Part shown: positions 33,283-41,817 of the stretch, piece by piece
Numbering within the stretch: position 1 is the first letter of the stretch
How the letters are laid out: every line of letters begins with the position of its first letter
From: Candidatus Melainabacteria bacterium
GTDB lineage: Bacteria > Cyanobacteriota > Vampirovibrionia > Obscuribacterales > Obscuribacteraceae
Direction: 5' to 3'
Assembly (NCBI GenBank): GCA_003151275.1
Contig: PLXC01000086.1
Coordinates: 28,514 to 92,513, forward strand
Length of the DNA stretch: 64,000 nucleotides
The notes under the pieces: model-generated
What the model was told of the DNA's origin: nothing
The model's database searches: none
Seen by the model: only the letters and a program-made list of their open reading frames with translations
Program-made: the position numbers and the translations under genes

Positions 33283-35817
33283 TTACGATTGGTGCTGCTT
33301 TTCAGGATCATTCTCCGTTGGCGTTTCTCGCGCCGCCAGAGCCGAAAAGCCAACAATTGAATGTTGAGGACGTAGACCTATGGTTTGCGTAATAGGCGTG
33401 GCGTTCGTCACTCGGCCTTCGACTTTGGAATCAACTAGTGGATTTAGCGTCCGCCCCTGGATGTGCTCACCCAGAAGCTCGACTTGTGATACTTCGATCG
33501 GTTTACCATTCAACTTAACATAAATCTGATCTTGCGAAATATTGTCGCCAAACAATCCAGCCTTGGTCCATTTATCAATCGGATGGAATCGTGTCACGAC
33601 CTTATATTGCTCGCCTGCTAGCATCGGAGTATAAGTTCCATCTGCAGTTTTGACATTGACGTCGGTGACTCGGTTCCATGGCTGTTTCGTAAGATCGAAA
33701 GAATACTTCATGCCGCTTACCTGAACGAAATTTCCTGGTTCATCAAATTTGGTATTAGAAGGTTTTGCGAACATATCGATTAACTGTTTTGACAGCGAAG
33801 GTTTTTCAGCGAGAGGATATTCCCTGATTCCATATTCGATAGAATCGCGAATATTTTTTCCGCTCATTGTCACCATCACTAGTTCTTGTTTCTCGCCCTC
33901 TGCTTGTCCCGCATTCATAAATACGTTAGCTGCTTCTTGTCTCGTCAGCGGTTGACCGGCTGGAATTCCAGAGCGAATGCCACCAGAGTGAACCATGGCA
34001 ATTTGTGGTGCTTCTTCACCCATGCGCTTTTGGAGCCCCGTTAGCGTGGCGTCAGCAATCAAGTTGCCTAGCGCTGTTTCACGATTGCGAGCGTTGGTCA
34101 AAGTGTATGGTTGAGAGGCAGTCGCATCGTAAGTCGTTGCCTTAAGTGCGCTTATTTCTGCTGTTTGAGAATCAATAAACTGCTTTAGATTCGGATCAGG
34201 CGTGACGTCTTGCATTGCATGTAAACGTCCAGTCGTCAGCCATCGGTTCGCCGATCCATTAGCATTGAAGACGATGTGATTTTCAGACAAATAATTACCG
34301 CTCGAACCAGCTTGCGTAATCGGAATTTCAACAGTCGGCTTCCAGAACTTAAGTTTCTCGACGAGACTTTCTTTGTTGCTAACCCAAAGCGGGCTGGCGA
34401 CAATATCGTGAGTGTGTCCGCCTGAAATTTTTGCCACTATGAGATTATTATCGAGTAGAGCACGCGCTAGTTTCTGATCCTCGTCAAGACCAAGGTGAGT
34501 AAGAAGCTTGATGTTCTTTATGCCTTGCGCATTGAGTTCTTTGACAGTCCGTATTGCCACTTGGGCAGCGTCTTCATAGCGAATGTTTCCGACTGCACCT
34601 TCCTCGGTGATCAGACCGACTGTTGCTACTTTCTCTACACCATTCGGTCCCTGTATTTCATGCACCACATATGGTTTCACTAGGGCCTGATATTCGGGAT
34701 ATGCGGAAACGTCTAAATTTGCATTTAGAAGCGAAATGTGGGGGTTTTCCTTGAGGATTGGTGCCATCACCTTTGGATAGCGTTCTGGAATGAAACGTCC
34801 ACCTGGTACGTCATATTCATGATTACCAGGGATAATGTTTTTCAGTCCCATCTTAACCAGCGCTTGATTTTCAACTTCGCCGCCTCTAGTGTAAGCGAAA
34901 TTTACGTGACCTGATAAAGCATCTCCAGCGACGTTGAATTCACTAGGTACGCCTGCCGCCGTTGAAATCGCCGTGCGCTCATTCAACTTGGTTTGTAACT
35001 GAGGGAGGCGATCGAGGTTGCTATGAAAATCGTTGATCGCGAATTCATTCAACTTCAAATACCCGGCGTCACCTTTTATTTTAGCGATGCTCTGGCTGAC
35101 GATTTCAGGTGAGCGGTGCAACGCTGTTAATGTGCCGCCAAATATGCCGCCTGCCGCTGTTCCAATTGCTGTGTCTATTGCAACACCTTTGACTGTATTC
35201 GTTAGTCCACTTAAGGGGTCAGATTTTATTTGCTCCCAATGATCGTGAGTTTGGTGGAATGTGCTCCAGGTCGCACTGCCTGCAGCGCCACCGACTAAGC
35301 CGCGAACAACGTTGTGACTGATCGCTTTCAAAGCCGAACCTTCGACGAGTTGCTTGCCTGCCAATTCTGCTGTGTCTAGGGTGATGCTTTGTCCAAGTTC
35401 CTTTTTGCCGGTTGCTCGCAAGAATGCTGTAGATGCTCTTTGATCGGCCAAACTGGCGCTAACACCCGCCAGTCCATCCACAGCTCCCCAAGCCAGGTCG
35501 GTTGTGGAAAGGGTATGATCTTTTTGATCCAGGAAGATTTCTTGCAGTCCGTCTTTGGCACCATATTTGGTGAGTCCGCCGGCAATCATGGCGACTGGAA
35601 CACTGAGCGCTTTTCCGTATGGTCCTGCAGCTGAAAGCAAACCGAAGGCGATTGCTCCGCTCGTACCAGCAGCGATGCTGCTCACCATTTCGGAGGCTGC
35701 CTGGCGAAAGTGGACGCTTCCCAGTTCTGAGCGCCATATTTCGCTGGAGTTGGCGACTCCGTTTGGCGTCTTAGCCTCATTAACTGTAATAATGTCGACC
35801 GCTGGCACCTTACTCAC
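33283..35817 (-). CDS. 5'-nucleotidase/UshA-like metallophosphatase fused to an N-terminal glycine-rich module
   Basis: Residues about 270-560 form a calcineurin-like metallophosphatase domain: AINDFHSNLDRLP, VAGDALSGH, IIPGNHEYDVPG, LLTHLGLDED and ISGGHTHDIVA hold the two-metal ligands. Residues about 570-800 form the 5'-nucleotidase C-terminal domain (NLIADATLTG, MVHSGGIRSGIPAGQ, VSGMKYSFD). The first about 265 residues are a Gly/Ala-rich module with hydrophobic segments (AGTSGAIAFGLLSAAGPYGK, LVGGAAGSATW, IDTAIGTAAGGIFGGTL), similar in style to the protein at 57560. There is no classical signal peptide. It probably hydrolyses nucleotides or related phosphate esters; the N-terminal module may direct export or membrane association. 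Confidence 0.85.
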   Translation of the reverse strand: MSKVPAVDIITVNEAKTPNGVANSSEIWRSELGSVHFRQAASEMVSSIAAGTSGAIAFGLLSAAGPYGKALSVPVAMIAGGLTKYGAKDGLQEIFLDQKDHTLSTTDLAWGAVDGLAGVSASLADQRASTAFLRATGKKELGQSITLDTAELAGKQLVEGSALKAISHNVVRGLVGGAAGSATWSTFHQTHDHWEQIKSDPLSGLTNTVKGVAIDTAIGTAAGGIFGGTLTALHRSPEIVSQSIAKIKGDAGYLKLNEFAINDFHSNLDRLPQLQTKLNERTAISTAAGVPSEFNVAGDALSGHVNFAYTRGGEVENQALVKMGLKNIIPGNHEYDVPGGRFIPERYPKVMAPILKENPHISLLNANLDVSAYPEYQALVKPYVVHEIQGPNGVEKVATVGLITEEGAVGNIRYEDAAQVAIRTVKELNAQGIKNIKLLTHLGLDEDQKLARALLDNNLIVAKISGGHTHDIVASPLWVSNKESLVEKLKFWKPTVEIPITQAGSSGNYLSENHIVFNANGSANRWLTTGRLHAMQDVTPDPNLKQFIDSQTAEISALKATTYDATASQPYTLTNARNRETALGNLIADATLTGLQKRMGEEAPQIAMVHSGGIRSGIPAGQPLTRQEAANVFMNAGQAEGEKQELVMVTMSGKNIRDSIEYGIREYPLAEKPSLSKQLIDMFAKPSNTKFDEPGNFVQVSGMKYSFDLTKQPWNRVTDVNVKTADGTYTPMLAGEQYKVVTRFHPIDKWTKAGLFGDNISQDQIYVKLNGKPIEVSQVELLGEHIQGRTLNPLVDSKVEGRVTNATPITQTIGLRPQHSIVGFSALAARETPTENDPEKQHQS

Positions 35818-35912
35818 GCTCCTGTACTGTAGATGTAGAGTAAGTGAAGGATTGGAGGAAGTAAGCCAGGAAAGTACGAAGCCCGCAACGTACTTATCCC
35901 ATCGCCTTTATC

Positions 35913-36230
35913 ATGGAAGAGCTGTCACAGTCGGTCGAAGGCGCCCCAGCGCACTGTTCTCAGTGCGGAGCCAGTTTATGCCTGCGCAAGCAGGTGATTA
36001 ATCTTTCTCTTGGCAACACCGACTCGATGTTTTGCCTGAACTGTTTGGCGAAAAGTGACCGTTGCCAGCCCGAAAGCCTTATCTCTGGGACGGTTGGATA
36101 CATTATGGGGCGCGACTGCTTTCGCAAAGAATGGGTGCGGTACCTGAACGTCAACTATTGTCCCGAGCCAGGATCATGTTTCCCACAAACCTGTTTCAAG
36201 AGCGAGGGAAGCGTTAATGAACAAGCATGA
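35913..36230 (+). CDS. Small cysteine-rich protein upstream of TusA
   Basis: The 105-residue protein has ten cysteines, including CSQCGASLC and FCLNCL pairs that look like a zinc ribbon, then CFRKEWVRYLNVNYC and CFPQTCF. Its stop overlaps the tusA start by 14 nt, so translation is probably coupled. No family is recognised. The pairing with a sulfur-carrier protein suggests a role in thiol or sulfur handling or in metal binding; this is inference. Confidence 0.65.
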   Translation: MEELSQSVEGAPAHCSQCGASLCLRKQVINLSLGNTDSMFCLNCLAKSDRCQPESLISGTVGYIMGRDCFRKEWVRYLNVNYCPEPGSCFPQTCFKSEGSVNEQA

Positions 36231-36444
36231 GCTGGATCTGCGTGGTGTTGCCTGTCCAATGAACTTTGTTAAGACGAGGCTTTTCCTCGATAAAGTGGCT
36301 GCAGGCGACTTATTGGAAGTTCTGCTCGATGATGGTGAGCCTGTGGAAAGTGTTTCATCCAGCATCGGTGCCGAGGGACACACAATTGAGCGACAGATAA
36401 AATGCGCAGAAGGGCACTATATCTTGAGTATTCGCAAAGTATGA
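36217..36444 (+). CDS. TusA/SirA-family sulfur carrier protein
   Basis: The 75-residue protein has the full TusA pattern: ELDLRGVACPMNFVKTRLFL with the active Cys in CPMN(x)VK, then VAAGDLLEVLLDDGEPVESV and a final IKCAEGHYILSIRK strand. TusA-like proteins pass persulfide sulfur between partners. GAGG lies 9 nt before the ATG, inside the end of the upstream Cys-rich gene. The family also has members without a known partner, so the exact path is unknown. Confidence 0.88.
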   Translation: MNKHELDLRGVACPMNFVKTRLFLDKVAAGDLLEVLLDDGEPVESVSSSIGAEGHTIERQIKCAEGHYILSIRKV

Positions 36445-36532
36445 GTCGTCTCCTGTTGACAAAACAGCAAAAAGCTAGGACTATAGCCGCGTTCTTGATG
36501 ATATTTCGAGACGTTCTAGGAGTCCGCTAGCC

Positions 36533-37252
36533 TTGCATTATTCTGGTGAGGCCGATCAAAGCAATAACGATTTGTGGGGGACCGTTCTACGGAGCTCCGC
36601 GTTGGCTTTCGCGTCTTTTCTGCTCTTCAGTTCGAGTTCGGCTGGTGCCCAGGAGCAGTCCGCACCTTCGTCCTCTGAAGCGGCAATTGAAACGGCCCGC
36701 CAAATTGTGCAGCAATCGCCTGAAAATGCCAAAGCTCGCTACGACCTCGGTCGAGCGCTACGTCTGAGCGGAAAGCAGCAAGAAGCAGCCTCCGAGTTGC
36801 TTGAAGCGACCTCCATGGATCCTTCCCTGTACGTTGCTTATCACGAACTGTCGCTCACCAAAGCTCGCCCCGCCCAAATCGACGAGGCGATCGAGCGCTT
36901 AACGATGCTCAAAGAGCAAAAACCAAAGGATTTGATGTTGCGCGTTGCCCTTTCTGAGCTGCTAGAACAGAACGGCAAGACTTATCAAGCTGCACGCATG
37001 CTGGTCGATCTCGTTTATCAAAACGCCGTGCCCGAAAAGTACGTCGCTCGGGTCAACGCCCGCATTCACTACTTGCTCTCGAAAGCAAAAGATGCCCACG
37101 CTTCTGAAAAGGTGGCCAGCGACGATGCCACAGAGGAAGACACCTTGGCGCCTCCTTTGCCTGAATCGAGCCTCCGTCGCAATCTATCTGCATCAAAAAT
37201 CAAAGAACCGAAAGTTATGCAAGGGTTCGGGCATGCGCCCCTTTTGCCGTAA
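36533..37252 (+). CDS. Secreted TPR protein
   Basis: The 239-residue protein uses a TTG start with AGGAG about 10 nt upstream. It has a signal-like hydrophobic segment (SSALAFASFLLFSSSSAGAQ). TPR repeats follow (NAKARYDLGRALRLSGKQQE, SLYVAYHELSLTKARPAQID, DLMLRVALSELLEQNGKTYQ). The C-terminus is Lys/Pro-rich and unstructured. Function unknown; it may share a transcript with the lipoprotein downstream. Confidence 0.72.
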   Translation: MHYSGEADQSNNDLWGTVLRSSALAFASFLLFSSSSAGAQEQSAPSSSEAAIETARQIVQQSPENAKARYDLGRALRLSGKQQEAASELLEATSMDPSLYVAYHELSLTKARPAQIDEAIERLTMLKEQKPKDLMLRVALSELLEQNGKTYQAARMLVDLVYQNAVPEKYVARVNARIHYLLSKAKDAHASEKVASDDATEEDTLAPPLPESSLRRNLSASKIKEPKVMQGFGHAPLLP

Positions 37253-37353
37253 AGCTAGTCATCGTTAATCTACGAACAGCGAGCTTATCCACTGCCTTCG
37301 CTGCTATGCTTTATCTCGTGGGCAATGCGTTTTGCCTGTCACAGGATGATGAA

Positions 37354-38034
37354 ATGAAACGATCAAGCCTCTGGTGCTTTGGCGTTGCAACGCTGCTTTT
37401 GGGTAGTGGTTGCGCCAAAACGATTAGCACTTTGGACGCTTCTAAAAATCCTCAAGCTGGTGAGAATGCTTACTATGCGAAGAATGGCGCACCACCGCCA
37501 ATCCGGCCAAGAGAAACAGCTTCTCTTGCCAGTGCACAGAATCAACAACTTTCTGGATTTAACGCCGAAGTTGAAACAGCCGTGGCCGATCAAAGTCTGA
37601 TCGCCTGGAGAAAGGCAACCGGCGGTGACGAAAAAGGCGCACTAGCGATGTTGGACGACCTCGATCGCAAGTATCCGGACATCCTCACCTTAAAGTTCAT
37701 GCGCGGACAAGTGCTCGAGCACTTCGGGCGGAAGAAAGAAGCGCTTAAGTATTATCAGCAAGCAGTGACTGGAAATGAATTCAGTTCGCTCAAACTTTTT
37801 AAACTTGCGGAAATTAAACGCACTACTGGTGATGCTAAAGGATCGCTGGAAGACTACAAAAGGCTGATTCAGAGAGCGCCGGCATTCATGCCTGCAAAGC
37901 TTGGACTGGCTCAGTCTCTTATCACTCTCGACAAGAATTCGCCGGAGGCAAGAAAATTGATCGATGAAGTCCTGGCAAGTGAGCCGGAAAACAAAGAGGC
38001 AAAGTCCTTACAGTTGAAGTTCAAAAACAAGTGA
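37354..38034 (+). CDS. TPR-containing lipoprotein
   Basis: Start ATG 37354 is chosen: AGGA is 7 nt upstream, and the protein then opens MKRSSLWCFGVATLLLGSGC, a short lipoprotein signal with the Cys at residue 20. TPR-like repeats fill the rest (KFMRGQVLEHFGRKKEALKY, KLFKLAEIKRTTGDAKGSLE, MPAKLGLAQSLITLDKNSPE). The lipobox is imperfect (LGSGC). Likely anchored in the envelope. hppD starts 12 nt after the stop, so the two share a transcript. Confidence 0.75.
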   Translation: MKRSSLWCFGVATLLLGSGCAKTISTLDASKNPQAGENAYYAKNGAPPPIRPRETASLASAQNQQLSGFNAEVETAVADQSLIAWRKATGGDEKGALAMLDDLDRKYPDILTLKFMRGQVLEHFGRKKEALKYYQQAVTGNEFSSLKLFKLAEIKRTTGDAKGSLEDYKRLIQRAPAFMPAKLGLAQSLITLDKNSPEARKLIDEVLASEPENKEAKSLQLKFKNK

Positions 38035-38046
38035 GAGGGTTGGTGA

Positions 38047-39171
38047 ATGTCCAAAAATTCGGCAGAACTTGAGAAAGCACAATCAATAAACGAGATTGCT
38101 GTTGACGGTTTCGATCATATCGAGTTTTATGTAGGCAATGCTTTGCAGGCTTGCTACTACTACCATCACGGTTTCGGATTTGATTTGGTAGGCTATCGTG
38201 GACTGGAGACAGGCGATAGAACCAAAGTTTCTTATGTTCTCAAACAAGATCACGTCTATCTGATTTTGACTGGTTCTCTGAATGCGACAAGCGATGTTGC
38301 TGAGCACGTGCACCAGCATGGCGACGGCGTTAAGGCCGTTGGTTTTAGAGTGCGAGATGCAAAAGCCGCTTATGAGACTGCCATCGCCCGTGGTGCTAAG
38401 TGCGCCGGCAAACCAGTTGAACATAAAGATGAACATGGCACATTTATATCTGCTTCCGTGCAAACTTATGGTGAGACTGTTCATACTTTTGTTCAGCGTG
38501 CCGACTATAAAGGCGCATTCATGCCTGGTTTCACCGCCACGCATGAAAAGAAAGGAAAGGCACTTGGTTTGGCTGCCATCGATCATGTTGTTGGCAATGT
38601 CGAGATCGACAACATGGAAACTTGGGTCAAGTACTATCAAGACGTGTTCGGATTCTATGTGTACCAATATTTTGATGCCAGTGACATCAGCACACAGTAT
38701 TCTGCTCTGGTATCAAAGGTAATGGCGAATAAGAGCGGTTCGGTGAAAATGCCGCTTAACGAACCAGCAGAAGGAAAACGCAAGTCGCAAATTCAAGAAT
38801 ATCTCGACTATTACACTGCGCCCGGCGTGCAACATATTGCCATTGCCACTCGTGACATTATCGCCACGGTCGGAGAACTGCGCAACCGAGGTATTGAATT
38901 CTTGACCGTGCCGCAGTCATATTACGACGCCTTGCCGGCGCGTGTTGGCGCCATCGATGAAGATATGAGTAAGTTAGCCGCTTTAGGCATTCTGGTGGAT
39001 AGAGAATCTGAAGGGTATTTGCTTCAAATATTCACGAAGCCTGTGCAAGATCGTCCAACTCTATTTTTTGAAGTGATTCAGCGTAAGGGTGCCAAAGGTT
39101 TCGGAAAAGGCAACTTCCAGGCGCTATTTGAATCGATTGAGCGTGATCAAGCCAAACGCGGGAATTTGTAA
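38047..39171 (+). CDS. hppD: 4-hydroxyphenylpyruvate dioxygenase
   Basis: The 374-residue Fe(II) enzyme turns 4-hydroxyphenylpyruvate into homogentisate. The two vicinal-oxygen-chelate halves are visible. Iron ligands are in AIDHVVGNVEIDNM, PGVQHIAIATRDI and LFFEVIQRKGAKGFGKGNF, the last being the classic C-terminal HPPD signature. N-terminal GFDHIEFYVGNALQACYYY is also typical. Homogentisate may feed tyrosine breakdown or, in cyanobacteria-like cells, tocopherol or quinone synthesis; no partner gene is adjacent. Confidence 0.94.
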   Translation: MSKNSAELEKAQSINEIAVDGFDHIEFYVGNALQACYYYHHGFGFDLVGYRGLETGDRTKVSYVLKQDHVYLILTGSLNATSDVAEHVHQHGDGVKAVGFRVRDAKAAYETAIARGAKCAGKPVEHKDEHGTFISASVQTYGETVHTFVQRADYKGAFMPGFTATHEKKGKALGLAAIDHVVGNVEIDNMETWVKYYQDVFGFYVYQYFDASDISTQYSALVSKVMANKSGSVKMPLNEPAEGKRKSQIQEYLDYYTAPGVQHIAIATRDIIATVGELRNRGIEFLTVPQSYYDALPARVGAIDEDMSKLAALGILVDRESEGYLLQIFTKPVQDRPTLFFEVIQRKGAKGFGKGNFQALFESIERDQAKRGNL

Positions 39172-39241
39172 ACCTGCTAGAGCTGCAGCGGCGTGGACTC
39201 ATGCCCATGCTACGATTCGCATGAATTTTGAGGGAACAAAA

Positions 39242-40783
39242 ATGGTTGGTATCAAGCGCAAGTTTTTTTTGCTGCTTCTACTTGTTTCAGGCATCGCCGG
39301 CTTTTGCTTTCCGGCAGAAGCCAACATCAGATTGCCTGCAATTTTTTCTGATGGCATGGTCCTGCAGCGCGACAAGCCAATTCGGATTTGGGGCGCCTCT
39401 GAGCCTGGCGAAATTATTGGTATCAAATTTGGTGATCAGGCGGCCGTTGCTACCGCGGACAAAAAAGGAAAATGGTGGGCGACACTTAAACCTGTTCCGG
39501 CCGGTGGACCGTTCGAGTTAACGGTACATGGAAAAAACGAAATTATCATCAGAGACGTCTTGGTCGGCGAAGTTTGGCTCTGCGCGGGACAATCCAACAT
39601 GGGTTTGCCGTACATCAAAACCGACTACACGGATCGCGACACAATTGACGCCAATCATGCAAACATTCGCCTTTTCAAAGTGAATGATGATGAGAGCGCC
39701 TTCGTTCCGCGGACCAACCCTAATGTTCATTGGACAGCCTCCGACAAAGAGAACGTAGAAAAGTTTTCCGGAATAGGGATGTTTTTTGCTCTGGAGATGT
39801 ACCGGGCGCTCAATATCCCAATTGGCATGATTGAATCTGCGCACGGCGGGGCTGCGATCGAGACATTTGTCAGTCGCAAGAGCATCGATGAATCTAATGA
39901 ATTCAAGTCCATTGGTGTGAATTCCGACAACGCATTCGCCGCTTACAAGGAAGCCACAGCAAAGTACAAACTCGATGTGGAAGCGTGGTTTGCGGGCGGC
40001 AAGAAGACAGACAAACCTGAAGAACCGATACTGCCAAAAATGAAGAAGGCATCTAGTGCATTTGACGCTTTGATTGCTCCGATCGCTCCGTTTGCGATGC
40101 GTGGAATTATTTTCTATCAAGGAGAAGCTGACGTCTACTTATCGGCGTTGAGATACAGACGGCTTTTCGCTCTCATGGTTCAAGACTGGAGAACTCAGTT
40201 CAAAGATGCGATTCTGCCGATTGTGTATGTGCAGCTACCGAATTACGGTAGGAAACAAAAAGCTCCAGAAGACAGCGATTGGGCGATTATGCGGGAGACA
40301 CAATCAATTTGCAGGCGAATACCTTATGCTTACATGGTTGTAACGCTCGATACCATTCCTGGTGCTGAAGCGGGCATGCACCCTACCGAAAAAAGGGAGA
40401 TCGCTCATCGTTTGGCAGCAGCAGCATTGGCTACGCAGTATAAGATTTCCACGCCTTACGCCAGTCCCATTTACGATTCAATGGAAGTGCTCGATCGCAA
40501 GATCCGAGTCAAATTTAGATATGCCGATAAAGGTTTGATTTCTAGATCACTGCCTGTGGTTGGTTTTGAAATTGCCGGTGAAAATCAAAAATGGACAACT
40601 GCGGATGCACAAGTCGATGGCGCTAGCGTCTTGGTTTCCAGTCCCAGAGTTCCTCGTCCAACAGCAGTGCGATATGGATGGGCAGACAATCCCACTGTGA
40701 ACTTATACAGCGCTGATAAGTTACCTGTTTCACCATTTCGCACTGACGACTGGCCCCGTCTAAATCCGAAGAAGAGCTTCTAA
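39242..40783 (+). CDS. Secreted sialate O-acetylesterase-like SGNH hydrolase
   Basis: The 513-residue protein starts at ATG 39242 (GAGG 8 nt upstream; the longer in-frame version overlaps hppD). A signal peptide (KRKFFLLLLLVSGIAGFCFP) is followed by an Ig-like strand domain (LPAIFSDGMVLQRDKPIRIW), then a SASA/SGNH domain. EVWLCAGQSNMGLPY has the nucleophile Ser, RGIIFYQGEAD is block-III-like, and GMHPTEKREIAHRLAAAA holds the catalytic His. It probably removes O-acetyl groups from sugars outside the cytoplasm. That links loosely to the AlgI-like acyltransferase of this window, but the substrate is unknown. Confidence 0.87.
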   Translation: MVGIKRKFFLLLLLVSGIAGFCFPAEANIRLPAIFSDGMVLQRDKPIRIWGASEPGEIIGIKFGDQAAVATADKKGKWWATLKPVPAGGPFELTVHGKNEIIIRDVLVGEVWLCAGQSNMGLPYIKTDYTDRDTIDANHANIRLFKVNDDESAFVPRTNPNVHWTASDKENVEKFSGIGMFFALEMYRALNIPIGMIESAHGGAAIETFVSRKSIDESNEFKSIGVNSDNAFAAYKEATAKYKLDVEAWFAGGKKTDKPEEPILPKMKKASSAFDALIAPIAPFAMRGIIFYQGEADVYLSALRYRRLFALMVQDWRTQFKDAILPIVYVQLPNYGRKQKAPEDSDWAIMRETQSICRRIPYAYMVVTLDTIPGAEAGMHPTEKREIAHRLAAAALATQYKISTPYASPIYDSMEVLDRKIRVKFRYADKGLISRSLPVVGFEIAGENQKWTTADAQVDGASVLVSSPRVPRPTAVRYGWADNPTVNLYSADKLPVSPFRTDDWPRLNPKKSF

Positions 40784-40816
40784 TCTAGTTTTAAATCGAA
40801 GAAGAGCTTCTAATCT
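40761..40816 (+). repeat. Tandem duplication of the 3' end of the esterase gene
   Basis: TAAATCCGAAGAAGAGCTTC plus TAATCT (40761-40786) recurs at 40792-40816 with one base missing. The first copy contains the last codons and the TAA stop; the second lies beyond it. Confidence 0.85.
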
Positions 40817-40817
40817 C

Positions 40818-40845
40818 GAGAAATGGAGCGCCCGCATCCTGCGTG
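40818..40845 (-). repeat. Decayed half REPIN
   Basis: GAAATGGAGCGC (40820-40831) followed by CCGCATCCTGCGTGC, a weak hairpin. This is the outer arm of the REPIN-like family without its partner arm. Confidence 0.6.
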
Positions 40846-40947
40846 CTTCGATTTACGGGACACTATCATTGCCTGTACCGCCGCAAGATTGCTCGATCGA
40901 AATTTCATGAAATGGATTTATAGAGTGCTCGAAATCCAGACGTTAAA

Positions 40948-40971
40948 AAGGGCAGCCGTGAAGCTGCCCTT
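40948..40971 (-). terminator. Terminator of the gene at 40994
   Basis: 9-bp stem AAGGGCAGC / GCTGCCCTT with loop CGTGA. On minus it is followed by TTTTTAACG. Confidence 0.85.
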
Positions 40972-40993
40972 CTAATTTCTTGCTTGGCTGAAA

Positions 40994-41479
40994 TTACTTT
41001 GTGAAAGTAACTGTGCAAACCTTTTCGGCGAATTTTACATCGGTCTTGAGACCAAATGCTTTGCCAGTTTCCATTACGCAATGTTGGAAAGAAGCACCAG
41101 CTTTTTCTTCTTGTTCTGGTGTCATTTTGCCCATCATTTTTTCCATCTGATTCTTCAGCGCGCACTGGATGTAGTTCATTGTTGCTGAATGGTCGTTGCC
41201 GCTGATTTCGATTTGGCTACCGAACACATTGGTTTCGGTTTCAGCCATAGCTTTAACCAAATCCATAGGGGTCTTAACACCGAGAGTTTTGTAGTGCTCG
41301 ATTTTGCCTTTGCGAACTGTGTTTTCGTACTCAGCTAGCAAAGCTTGATCGCCGTGCTTTGTGAGAACGCTCTTTGCGGAGAAACACATATTTGCGACGA
41401 TAGCAGCAGCAGCTTCTTGGATTTGTTTTGTTGTCCAAGTTGCTTCTACAAGTTTCTTTGTTGGTGTTGTGGTTGACAT
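40994..41479 (-). CDS. Hypothetical protein (about 161 aa)
   Basis: Start ATG 41479 (MSTTTPTKKLVEATWTTKQI). The protein is soluble and helix-rich: IQEAAAAIVANMCFSAKSVL, YENTVRKGKIEHYKTLGVKT, a Met-rich stretch (NQMEKMMGKMTPEQEEKAGA), and a C-terminal ASFQHCVMETGKAFGLKTDV then VCTVTFTK. Its end recalls the C-x-x-C/strand ending of some small hydrolase or 4-vinyl-reductase-like folds, but I cannot assign it. It has its own terminator. An earlier TTG is in frame. Confidence 0.6.
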   Translation of the reverse strand: MSTTTPTKKLVEATWTTKQIQEAAAAIVANMCFSAKSVLTKHGDQALLAEYENTVRKGKIEHYKTLGVKTPMDLVKAMAETETNVFGSQIEISGNDHSATMNYIQCALKNQMEKMMGKMTPEQEEKAGASFQHCVMETGKAFGLKTDVKFAEKVCTVTFTK

Positions 41480-41817
41480 ATTTTTTTTACGCTCCAATCT
41501 GGGGTATGTGCAAGATTGTATGCCGCTTTTGATTAGAATGAGCCCGCTTTAAGAGAAGCTTCCGTATTCTTCTTGGCATCCTTGTGGTACTTATTTCCGT
41601 CAATGCTGGTTTTGCAAAGATGGGATGAGACCTGGGTTTACTCTTTGCTCAGCTGTTACACCTGGAAGCCACGGCAACCTTGCCGACAGTACGTAGCAAA
41701 GCACACATTTTTGGTCACGATGAACGAGAACACGATGGACGGCGAACTTCGACGCATACCGTCAAGTCCGGACTATGGGCTTAACAACCCTGCTCCTTTT
41801 CGTACGTAACGTATAGT
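41480..41817. other. Intergenic, no supported gene
   Basis: About 340 bp between two minus-strand genes. A plus-strand ORF of 78 codons exists but shows no domain or ribosome binding site. I see no RNA gene. Confidence 0.5.

Noticed and set aside
41573..41809. 78-codon plus-strand ORF between hisC and the gene at 40994
   Set aside because: No ribosome binding site, no domain and atypical composition; it may be chance.
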